A stretch of DNA of 64,000 nucleotides from Gemmatimonadota bacterium (GTDB taxonomy: Bacteria; Gemmatimonadota; Gemmatimonadetes; Longimicrobiales; Gaopeijiaceae). Location: positions 1-64,000 of the forward strand of contig JBBEBG010000018.1 in NCBI GenBank assembly GCA_040882465.1. The letters are read 5' to 3'. Below are positions 54,778 through 62,138 of the stretch, piece by piece. The translations under genes and the position numbers were made by a program. The first letter of the stretch is position 1; each line of letters starts with the position of its first letter. A model generated the notes under the pieces. The model worked only from the letters and a program-made list of their open reading frames with translations, was not told the origin of the DNA and searched no databases.

Positions 54778-55617
54778 ATGCGAGATCCCGTGTCCACGAC
54801 AGCCGTAGGACCTTCCGCCGCGACCGCGCCCTCGATCTCGGCCGCGCTCCGCGCCCGCAGGGAACAGGGGGAGGCCGCTCTGATTCCTTACGTCTGCGCC
54901 GGGTACCCTTCGTCCGGCGAGAGCCTCGCGCTGATGCGCGCGGCCGCCACCGTGGGCGCCGATGTGATCGAGCTCGGGATCCCATTCTCCGATCCGCTTG
55001 CGGACGGTCCCACGATCCAGCGTGCCACCTTTCAGGCCCTCGAGCGCGGGATGACCGTGCGGGGTGCCCTCGCGCTCCTTCGCGAGTTCCGGGCGACGAA
55101 CGACACGCCGGTAGTTCTCTTCACCTATCTGAACCCGGTGCACCACTTCGGCGTGCGGGATTTCGTGAGGGAAGCGCGAGAGGCGGGGGCGCAGGGGCTG
55201 CTCCTCACCGACCTTCCGGCCGGCGCGGATCCCACCCTCGAGCGCGCGATTGGAGAGGGGGGACTCGACCTCATTCGCCTCATCGCCCCCACGACGCTGC
55301 CGGCCCGCGTGCGGGAAATTGCGGCGGGCGCCTCGGGGTTCCTCTATTACATCTCGCGAGCCGGAGTCACCGGCGCGAGGTCGGAGTTGAGGAATGAGCT
55401 CGCCCGCGAAGTCGGGGGACTGCGGGCACTCACCAAGCTCCCCATCGCTGTGGGTTTCGGAATTTCAAGCCCGGCCCAGGCGGCAGAGGTCGCAGGGGTG
55501 GCCGACGGCGTCGTCGTGGGGAGCGCCCTCACCGACGCGGTCGAGCGCGGTGGTGTCGAGGGGGGAAAGGTGTTTCTCGCGGGGCTCCGCAGCGCGATGG
55601 ACGCCGCTCGCGGCTGA
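54778..55617 (+). CDS. trpA: Tryptophan synthase alpha chain TrpA
   Basis: TrpA cleaves indole-3-glycerol phosphate and channels indole to TrpB. The 279-residue barrel has the catalytic residues E65 (DVIELGIPFSDP) and D76 (LADGP), the YLNPVHHFG loop and the phosphate-binding VGFGISSPAQ and VVGSAL segments. An N-terminal extension of about 18 residues is polar. It is read from the same strand as trpB but 3.4 kb away, directly after the HD-GYP gene, and is convergent with the NFACT gene (15-base gap). Confidence 0.96.
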   Translation: MRDPVSTTAVGPSAATAPSISAALRARREQGEAALIPYVCAGYPSSGESLALMRAAATVGADVIELGIPFSDPLADGPTIQRATFQALERGMTVRGALALLREFRATNDTPVVLFTYLNPVHHFGVRDFVREAREAGAQGLLLTDLPAGADPTLERAIGEGGLDLIRLIAPTTLPARVREIAAGASGFLYYISRAGVTGARSELRNELAREVGGLRALTKLPIAVGFGISSPAQAAEVAGVADGVVVGSALTDAVERGGVEGGKVFLAGLRSAMDAARG

Positions 55618-55632
55618 AGGCGCCCATTCCAT

Positions 55633-57267
55633 TCAGCTTCTTTCCGGACCCCGTTCGAGGCGGGCGGCGAGCGCAGGGTCCGGCTCGACCATCAGCGTCT
55701 CGAACCGTTCCGGGACCACCGTGCCCGGAGGGGATCTTCGCGGTTTCCGGACATGTTTTCGCCGGGTCCAGACGACGGAGACGCTCGCCGAGCCCCGTGC
55801 CTCCGAGTGGAGGGCGGCCAACGTCGCAGCTTCCACGAGGTCGCGGCGAGGCGGGCCTTCCTCCCGTCCCCACCGGAGGATGACGTGGGCCCCCGGAGTC
55901 TGCCGCGCGTGCAACCAGATGTCGTCGGGAGACGAGTGGTGGAAGGTCAGCTCGTCATTCTGGCGCGCTCCCCGTCCCACCCGAATCTCGAGGCCGCCCG
56001 AGCTGGAATAACGGCGAAAGGGTAAGGCGGGCGCCTGCTGCACGGGTCGGCGCCGCGCAGTCTTCGGCTCCGGCCCCAACGCCTCGTCCAGGTCCGTCCA
56101 GGGGAGCTCGCCCGCACGCACGCGAGACGCGAGACCTTTCCAGCGGGCGAGCTCCAACTCTGCTTCCGTAATCCGGGCGGGGAGGATTTCGCGGGCGCGC
56201 TCGATTCGTCCCGCTTCAGCGTAGAACCGTGCCGCATTTTCTTGCGGCGGGAGGGACGGGTCGAGCGCGACCTCGGCCGCCGAGCCGTCGAAGTCGCGGA
56301 GGGTAACCTGCCCCTCACCTCGGGGGATCTCATTGTAACGGGCGAGGATCAGATCGCCCGTTCCCCGGAGCGCCGAGGGATCACCCGGCTCCTCGAGCTC
56401 CCGACGGAGCGCCGCACCCCGGGACTCGGCGCGGCGGATGCGGTCTTGGGCGCGGGCGAGGAGGCGCCAAGGGACGAGGAGGGAGGCGGGCGGTGCGACC
56501 TCCTCGGCGCGGGCGCGCGAAAGCCGGAAGGCCTCGAGAAGCGAGGGCGCCGGTTCTGCCTCGAGTCCTTCGAGCGGGACCGGATAGGGGAGTGGCCCCG
56601 CTTCCGCTTGGAGGAGGAAGGAGCCCCATGCGGCCGGGTCCGTCATCGCCTTCCAGCGCTCCCACCCGTTTTCCCCGAGGAGGGCATGGACGTTGAGGGA
56701 CGAGGTCCACGCGACTCCGGCCAGAATGGCCCGCCTCCGCCCTTCCGCCGTAACCCCCCCGCTGGACGCGATTTCCTCCCATTCGCGAGCGTCGAGTGCG
56801 GGCTCGATCCCCCGGCGACCCGTTTGCGGCGGCGGGCGATATACTTCCCCGACCGTGAGGCGGCGGGTCCCCTTCGGTCGCGGGAGGAGGACCGCGCGCA
56901 GGCGCCGGCTTCCCGCGTCCACGACCAGGGCGTTCCAGCGATTTCCGACCATCTCGAAGACGAGCTCCAACCGTCCGCTCTTCCGAGCGATTTCCACCGC
57001 GATGGCGCTGTCGTCTGGGAATGACCGCACCGCCGCGACTCTTCCGGCGAGCGCACGTGCCTCCGGGAGAAGGTCCGAGGGAGGGAGGAGGGAGACCCAG
57101 CCGCACGAAGGATGGAGCTCCACCGCAAGGGTATGATCGGAGAGGTGAAGGAGGACGAGCCGCGCGTCGGGGTCGAGGAGGACCGCGCGCACGCGGGCAC
57201 CCACCAGCGCATCCGAAAGGGCGCGTGCGGTCGCGGCGGCGAGGAGGGGGTCCCAGCGGACAGGCAT
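55633..57267 (-). CDS. NFACT family protein (RqcH/Rqc2-like)
   Basis: RqcH-type proteins bind obstructed 50S subunits and add alanine tails to stalled nascent chains. The 544-residue product has an NFACT-N domain at about 1-220 (ELVFEMVGNRWNALVVD), helix-hairpin-helix and coiled-coil regions in the middle, and the NFACT-R domain near 430-530 (FRRYSSSGGLEIRVGRGARQ, DIWLHARQTPGAHVIL). The N-terminal domain looks shortened around residues 60-85. The position of the tRNA-binding Asp-Arg pair of RqcH appears to read D86-S87. Function as a genuine RqcH is therefore uncertain. ATG 57267 is chosen; the longer frame runs into the panB promoter. Confidence 0.82.
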   Translation of the reverse strand: MPVRWDPLLAAATARALSDALVGARVRAVLLDPDARLVLLHLSDHTLAVELHPSCGWVSLLPPSDLLPEARALAGRVAAVRSFPDDSAIAVEIARKSGRLELVFEMVGNRWNALVVDAGSRRLRAVLLPRPKGTRRLTVGEVYRPPPQTGRRGIEPALDAREWEEIASSGGVTAEGRRRAILAGVAWTSSLNVHALLGENGWERWKAMTDPAAWGSFLLQAEAGPLPYPVPLEGLEAEPAPSLLEAFRLSRARAEEVAPPASLLVPWRLLARAQDRIRRAESRGAALRRELEEPGDPSALRGTGDLILARYNEIPRGEGQVTLRDFDGSAAEVALDPSLPPQENAARFYAEAGRIERAREILPARITEAELELARWKGLASRVRAGELPWTDLDEALGPEPKTARRRPVQQAPALPFRRYSSSGGLEIRVGRGARQNDELTFHHSSPDDIWLHARQTPGAHVILRWGREEGPPRRDLVEAATLAALHSEARGSASVSVVWTRRKHVRKPRRSPPGTVVPERFETLMVEPDPALAARLERGPERS

Positions 57268-57381
57268 GTCGGAAAAAGTAACCCGAGCCTGTCGAGGCAC
57301 CGAGCGAGACAATGGGTCGCCAAGTCGGAGAGCGGCAAAGTCAGGGGCTCGCCGCCGGGAACGGCGGCACGAACCAAGGGT

Positions 57382-57410
57382 TTGACACATTTCCGGGGTC
57401 TCTCTATCGT
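57382..57410 (+). promoter_or_regulatory. Promoter of panB-panC
   Basis: A perfect TTGACA at 57382-57387 is followed after 17 bases by TATCGT at 57405-57410 (4 of 6 matches). It is the best sigma-70-type match I found in the window. Transcription would start near 57417, which argues for the panB start at GTG 57464 instead of TTG 57422. Confidence 0.65.
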
Positions 57411-57463
57411 CGGGCGACAAATTGCCCTTCCTTCCGCCGGAGTCGCATGGCTCCGCCACCAAC

Positions 57464-58300
57464 GTGTCCACCCAGCCCCCATCTCCCTCCACGAAGTCGA
57501 CGGTCCGGGAGTTCCTGGCGCTCAAATCGCGGGGGACTCCGATCACCGTCCTGACCTGCTACGACGTCCTCTTCGCGAGGATTCTCGAAGAGGCCGGAGT
57601 GGACATGATTCTGGTCGGGGATTCTCTCGGACAGGTCGTCCTTGGATACGATTCCACCCTCCCGGTCACCCTCGAGGAGATGATTCATCACGCGGGAGCG
57701 GTACGCCGGGGGGCGCCACACACCTTCATCGTGATGGACCTCCCTTTCCTGACTTATCAGGCCTCGGACGAGGATGCGGTGCGAAGCGGGGGGCGGGCCC
57801 TGAAAGAGGCCGAGGTGGAGGCAGTGAAGCTCGAGGGGGGGCACGCTTCAGCCTGCGACCGCGTGCGGGCGCTCGTCCGGGCGGGGATTCCCGTGATGGG
57901 CCACCTGGGTTTCGTCCCGCAGTCGGTTCATGCCCTCGGCGGCTACAGGGTCCAGGGACGTGGACCGGAGGCGGCGGACCGGCTCCTCGAAGAGGCCAAG
58001 GCTCTGGAGGAGGCCGGGTGTTTTTCGATCGTCCTCGAGCTCGTGCCCGGAGAGGTCGCCGCGAAGATTTCCCGGATTCTCACGATTCCGACCATTGGAA
58101 TCGGGGCCGGCGCGGCATGCGATGGGCAGGTCCTCGTCCTTCCCGACGCCCTCGGCTTGAATCCGGGGTTCACTCCCCGCTTCCTGAAGCGGTTCGCGGA
58201 GCTCGGGGCGGCGGCGGAGGAGGGGGTGAGGGCATATCTCGAGGAGGTGCGCGCTCGCCGCTATCCGGGGCCCGAACACACCTTCGGGACGGAGGGATGA
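57464..58300 (+). CDS. panB: 3-methyl-2-oxobutanoate hydroxymethyltransferase PanB
   Basis: PanB makes ketopantoate, the first committed step to pantothenate and CoA. Motifs include TVREFLALKSRG at the start, VLTCYDVLFARILEEAGVD, the metal site VGDSLGQVVLGYDSTLPVT, VKLEGG, GHLGFVPQ and TIGIGAGAACDGQVLV. GTG 57464 gives 278 residues, the normal size, and leaves a 47-base leader after the predicted promoter. TTG 57422 would add 14 residues but lies only five bases after the expected transcription start. It overlaps panC by 4 bases. Confidence 0.95.
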   Translation: MSTQPPSPSTKSTVREFLALKSRGTPITVLTCYDVLFARILEEAGVDMILVGDSLGQVVLGYDSTLPVTLEEMIHHAGAVRRGAPHTFIVMDLPFLTYQASDEDAVRSGGRALKEAEVEAVKLEGGHASACDRVRALVRAGIPVMGHLGFVPQSVHALGGYRVQGRGPEAADRLLEEAKALEEAGCFSIVLELVPGEVAAKISRILTIPTIGIGAGAACDGQVLVLPDALGLNPGFTPRFLKRFAELGAAAEEGVRAYLEEVRARRYPGPEHTFGTEG

Positions 58301-59217
58301 TCCCCGGTGAGGGCCGGCCCGCAGTGGCGCGCACCCGAGAGGAACTCGACAAGCTCCTCGCCGAGGTGCGTGCGAGCGGAAAGAGCGTAGCCCTCGTCCC
58401 GACGATGGGGTCGCTCCACTCGGGTCACCTGACGCTTTTCGACCGCGCAGCGGTTCTCGGAGACGTCGTCGCGGCCTCCATCTTCGTGAATCCGCTTCAG
58501 TTCGGACTGGACGAGGATTACGCGCGTTACCCAAGAGACCTCGGCCGCGACGCGGATCTCGCCGGCTCCAGGGGCGTTTCGCTGGTTTTCGCCCCCGATG
58601 AATCGGTGATGTACCCGGACGGGGCGGCTCTCGTCCGCGTATCTCCTGGTCCCCTGGGCGAACGGCTCTGCGGCCCTTACCGCCCCGGCCACTTCGAAGG
58701 GGTGTTGACGGTTGTCGCGAAGCTGTTCGGGATCGTGCGTCCCGACTTCGCGGTCTTCGGCCGAAAAGACCTTCAGCAGGCGGTCCTCATCGGCCGCATG
58801 GTCAAGGACCTCGAGCTCGGGGTGCGGATCGAGATCGCGCCCCTCGTGCGCGACGAAGACGGGCTCGCGCTGAGCTCGCGGAATGCGTACCTGTCTGACC
58901 AGGAACGCGCGCAGGCCCTCGGGTTGTCGCAGGCCCTCGCGGCGGCCGACGGACTCTTTCGCTCGGGCGAGATCAGCGCAGGGAACCTGATCGGGCGATT
59001 CGCCGAAGTCGCCGCCGGGCATCCCGGGCTCACGCTCCAATACGCGGAGCTCGTTGACCCCGAGACCCTCGAAGCCGCACAAAGCGTCACGGTTGGAACG
59101 GTCCTCGCTGTTGCGGCCTTCGTGGGACGGACCCGTCTCATTGACAATCTCGTGCTCGGCGCGAAAGTCCTGGATCCGCGGATCCCCCTAGCGAAGCCCG
59201 TGGAGGCAAAACGATGA
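58297..59217 (+). CDS. panC: Pantothenate synthetase PanC
   Basis: PanC condenses pantoate with beta-alanine using ATP. The 306-residue product has the nucleotidyltransferase-type PTMGSLHSGHL motif near residue 36, the FVNPLQFG substrate site, GLFGI-like KLFGIVRPDFAVFGRKDLQQ, and LALSSRNAYLS (KMSKS-equivalent). It is coupled to panB by an ATGA overlap. No panD or panE is in the window. Confidence 0.96.
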   Translation: MIPGEGRPAVARTREELDKLLAEVRASGKSVALVPTMGSLHSGHLTLFDRAAVLGDVVAASIFVNPLQFGLDEDYARYPRDLGRDADLAGSRGVSLVFAPDESVMYPDGAALVRVSPGPLGERLCGPYRPGHFEGVLTVVAKLFGIVRPDFAVFGRKDLQQAVLIGRMVKDLELGVRIEIAPLVRDEDGLALSSRNAYLSDQERAQALGLSQALAAADGLFRSGEISAGNLIGRFAEVAAGHPGLTLQYAELVDPETLEAAQSVTVGTVLAVAAFVGRTRLIDNLVLGAKVLDPRIPLAKPVEAKR

Positions 59218-59271
59218 GAGAGACTCCAGGCCGCCGGAGCGCGGGCGACGCATGCGAGGGCGCGGCGCTCC

Positions 59272-59727
59272 ATGGGTAGGACGAGAAGGCGGGAGCCCAT
59301 CTGGCCGCTCGGCCTCATGCTTGCAGTCGTCGCCGCCGGACTCGGAATCGGAGGGCTTTTCCCCGGCGTGCTCGGCCGAGGGGACGGGAGCGGCCTTGTC
59401 GAGAACCTCGCCGAAGATGGCGCGGTTCCAGCCCCGGGCGCCCGAGTTCGCGTGGAGGTGTTGAACGGGGGCGGGGTGCAGGGGATGGCGGGGCGCGCCA
59501 CGGAGCTCCTCCGCGACGACGGGTTCGACGTCGTCTATTTCGGGAACGCGCAGAGCGTTGCGCGGGGCGGATCGGTCGTCCTGGCGAGAACCTCGAATCG
59601 GGATGCCGCCGCCGAGGTGGCGGCCGCGCTCGGGATCGGGGTGGTCAGGCTCGAGCCGGATTCCACGCTGCTCGTGGATGTGACCGTCCTCCTTGGGTCC
59701 GAGTGGGCCCCCGCCGAGGAGAGGTAA
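59272..59727 (+). CDS. LytR C-terminal domain (LytR_C) membrane protein
   Basis: The 151-residue product has a basic N-terminus, one membrane segment at about 11-30, and a LytR_C domain from about 55 to 145 (RVRVEVLNGGGVQGMAGRATELLRD is the characteristic start). The LCP catalytic domain that usually carries this module is absent, so it is a stand-alone form. Function is unknown. It stands 54 bases after panC and ends 3 bases before the chosen lepB start. Confidence 0.82.
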   Translation: MGRTRRREPIWPLGLMLAVVAAGLGIGGLFPGVLGRGDGSGLVENLAEDGAVPAPGARVRVEVLNGGGVQGMAGRATELLRDDGFDVVYFGNAQSVARGGSVVLARTSNRDAAAEVAAALGIGVVRLEPDSTLLVDVTVLLGSEWAPAEER

Positions 59728-59730
59728 GTG

Positions 59731-60522
59731 ATGGATAGGCGCGAACGCATGCGGAGGAGGAGGGACCAACGGCCGCAAGCGGGGGGGCGCGCCTCGGAGC
59801 TGGCCGGGCCGTCCGGGGAAGGGCCCCGGGGCGGAAGAGCTCGAGGCGGAGAGCTCTGGGAGTGGACGAAGACCATCCTCCTCACGCTCGGCCTCCTGGT
59901 CGTCATCCGCACCTTTCTCGTCCAAACCTTCGTGATCACTTCGGGTTCGATGGAGGACACCCTCCTCGTCGGCGACTTCCTGATGGTGAACCGCGTCGCG
60001 CTCGGAACCCGGATTCCCGGGACCCTCACCCTGACCCCTGGATATTCTGAGCCGGAGCGGGGCGATGTGCTCGTCTTCGATCCCGCGCACGAAGAGGGGA
60101 TGAAGCTGGTGAAGCGCCTCGTAGGGATGCCGGGGGACACGCTCGAGATGCGCCAGAAGCGGCTCTACCTGAACGGGGCCATACAGGAAGAGCCCTATGT
60201 GAAATGGAGCGACCCAACTGGCGACGACCAGGATCCGCGCATGCTCTGGCAACGCGACCACCTGGCCCCCGGGGTGGATCCGGCGGCATACCGGCCTACG
60301 CGCGACACTTGGGGTCCGCTGGTGGTCCCGATGGGGCACTATTTCATGCTCGGGGACAACCGGGATTTCTCGCTGGATTCCCGATATTGGGGCGTGATCG
60401 AACGCTGGCGCCTCGAAGGACGGGCGATGTTCTTCTACTTCTCCTACAACCGCGATTCGACCGAAGCCTTTCCCTTTTTCCGCGAGATCCGTTGGGACCG
60501 GATCGGGAACAGGATCGAATAG
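59731..60522 (+). CDS. lepB: Signal peptidase I
   Basis: LepB removes signal peptides from exported proteins. The 263-residue product has an arginine- and glycine-rich cytoplasmic tail, one membrane segment at about 47-63, the nucleophile S73 in TSGSMEDTL and the general-base lysine K128 in KLVKRLVGMPGD. The C-terminal motif MLGDNRDFSLDSRYWG is intact. ATG 59731 is preferred because GAGGAGAGG lies about six bases upstream; GTG 59728 is the adjacent alternative. Its stop codon is part of the left copy of an 8-bp repeat that flanks the next element. Confidence 0.95.
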   Translation: MDRRERMRRRRDQRPQAGGRASELAGPSGEGPRGGRARGGELWEWTKTILLTLGLLVVIRTFLVQTFVITSGSMEDTLLVGDFLMVNRVALGTRIPGTLTLTPGYSEPERGDVLVFDPAHEEGMKLVKRLVGMPGDTLEMRQKRLYLNGAIQEEPYVKWSDPTGDDQDPRMLWQRDHLAPGVDPAAYRPTRDTWGPLVVPMGHYFMLGDNRDFSLDSRYWGVIERWRLEGRAMFFYFSYNRDSTEAFPFFREIRWDRIGNRIE

Positions 60523-60647
60523 GGTCGCGGGGAGGGAGGCGGAGGGGAGCATGCGTCTCCCTACCGTACTTTTTCGCCCCGCGCGTTCCGGGGTTCGGCC
60601 CCCGGACGGTCGGCGCATGCTCCCCTCCGCCTCCCTCCCCGCGACCC
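60522..60647. mobile_element. Long inverted-repeat element, copy 2, flanked by an 8-bp direct repeat
   Basis: Two 34-base arms (60522-60555 and 60614-60647) are perfectly complementary around a 58-base centre. The centre contains a nested hairpin CCGGGG-TTCGGC-CCCCGG at 60588-60605. The inner arm ends carry CTCCCTACC and CCCGGACGGTCGGC, shared with the element at 25211-25330. TCGAATAG occurs immediately before (60515-60522) and just after (60651-60658), as a target-site duplication would. It encodes no protein. It lies between the convergent genes lepB and rlmN, where its hairpin could also end both transcripts. Confidence 0.8.
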
Positions 60648-60711
60648 CCGTCGAATAGTGAATAACTGCGGGGGCTTGGGGGAACCGGAGCATGTCGGAA
60701 ATTGAGTAGAC

Positions 60712-61896
60712 CTACCCTGTCGTAAGTCTCCGGAAGGGCGCGGCTAACCGGAATGGGAGAGCAATCCCACGGTCCAATGCCCTCGCACCCACACGCCCGC
60801 CCATATGCACCAGAGACTTCGCCCGTAGCTGCCCGCAAGCCGCGCCGATGTCTCGCCCGCGAGGCTCCCGGACCGCGACCGACACTCCTGCCCGCTCCAA
60901 CGTCCTGCGGAAATGCTCGACCCGATCGGGAGTGGACGGTTTCCAGTCCTGATCGGGAATCGGGTTGTAGGGGATGAGGTTCACGAAGGCTCGAACCTCC
61001 CGCGCGAGACGCGCGAGCTCCGGGGCCAGCTCGTCCGCGTCGTTGATCCCCCCGATCATCGTGTATTCGAAAGTGACCCGGCGCCCCTTTCCCTCGGTGA
61101 AGCGCCGGACCGCCTCGATCACCTCGGGGAGCGGGTAACGACGCTCGAGGGGGATCAGTTCACCGCGGAGCTCGTGCACCGGGGCGTGAAGCGAGAGCGC
61201 GAGCCCGAACTGTTCCGGGCGCGCGGCGAGTTCGAGGATCCCGGGGACCACGCCGACCGTCGAGACCGTGATTCGGCGCGCGCCCATGCCAAAGCCCTGA
61301 TTCAGGATGGTCAGAGATGCGTTGACGGCGCTCCTGTTGGCGAGGGGCTCGCCCATCCCCATGTACACCACGTTGGTGAGCGACCCATAACCCTCTTCGT
61401 GGGCCCACCGCCGTGACGCCCGGTACTGCCCCGCGATTTCTCCGGCGGAGAGCTGGCGCGAAAACCCGCCCCAACCCGTCGAGCAAAAGGTGCACCCCAT
61501 CGCGCACCCGGCCTGGGAAGAGATGCAGAGTGTGAGCCGATCCTCCGTTGGAATGAGGACGGATTCGACCAGGTCCCCGTCGTCCAGCCGCCAGAGATGC
61601 TTCGCCGTCCCGTCCGCGGACCGTGACATGGTGGCGAGGTGCGGCTCACCCAGGGTGAAGGCGGCCGCCAGGGCCCCGCGCTCCGCGGCGGGGAGATTGG
61701 TCATTTCCTCGATGGTGGCAACATCGGACTCGTACACCCATTTTCGTACCTGTTCGGTCCGGAAGGCGGGTTGGCCTCGGGCCGCGAAGTGAGCCCCGAC
61801 CGCAGAGGCGAGCTCCGCCGGGGTCAGGTCGAGAAGAGTCACGGGCCCGCTTGCCGGGGACGGCGGCTTCCCCGAGCCCCGATCCGATTCCGTCAT
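60712..61896 (-). CDS. rlmN: 23S rRNA/tRNA adenine-C2 methyltransferase RlmN
   Basis: RlmN is a radical-SAM enzyme that methylates A2503 of 23S rRNA and A37 of some tRNAs. The 394-residue product has the cluster cysteines C131, C135 and C138 (GCAMGCTFC), the MGMGEPLAN motif, LNLIPYNPIPD-like NLIPYNPI and the mechanistic cysteine in DIGAACGQL. About 28 extra residues follow this last motif, longer than usual. The start at ATG 61896 is divergent from aspS across a 242-base gap. Confidence 0.94.
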   Translation of the reverse strand: MTESDRGSGKPPSPASGPVTLLDLTPAELASAVGAHFAARGQPAFRTEQVRKWVYESDVATIEEMTNLPAAERGALAAAFTLGEPHLATMSRSADGTAKHLWRLDDGDLVESVLIPTEDRLTLCISSQAGCAMGCTFCSTGWGGFSRQLSAGEIAGQYRASRRWAHEEGYGSLTNVVYMGMGEPLANRSAVNASLTILNQGFGMGARRITVSTVGVVPGILELAARPEQFGLALSLHAPVHELRGELIPLERRYPLPEVIEAVRRFTEGKGRRVTFEYTMIGGINDADELAPELARLAREVRAFVNLIPYNPIPDQDWKPSTPDRVEHFRRTLERAGVSVAVREPRGRDIGAACGQLRAKSLVHMGGRVGARALDRGIALPFRLAAPFRRLTTG

Positions 61897-62138
61897 AGGT
61901 CCCCTCGTTGCTTGAGTACCGCAGAGTGCGCCATTAAGTTAGCGATCGCCTCACTCCCGATGAATCGGGCGTCGGACGGCTCCGGAGGGCCGTAGGTTCG
62001 GCGACGCGGGAGGCGCTTCCCGGGGTCCCCTTTCTCATTGCGAGAGCTTCGAGAAGCGACGGTTCCGCACTTCCGATCGATCCCGACCCCCTCGCCGGTT
62101 CCCCGAACCCGCCGTCTCACGTCAGCCGCAGGAGCCGA
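61897..62138. other. Divergent intergenic region between rlmN and aspS
   Basis: This 242-base gap should hold promoters for rlmN (-) and aspS (+), but I find no convincing -35/-10 pair. The clearest structure is a short palindrome CCCGAT-GA-ATCGGG at 61956-61969. A GC-rich region with a run of pyrimidines precedes aspS. No tRNA or protein gene is apparent. Confidence 0.5.

Noticed and set aside
61956-61969. Palindrome CCCGATGAATCGGG upstream of aspS as an operator
   Set aside because: It is a single short palindrome with a two-base centre, with no matching second site and no known regulator; kept only as a note on the intergenic region.
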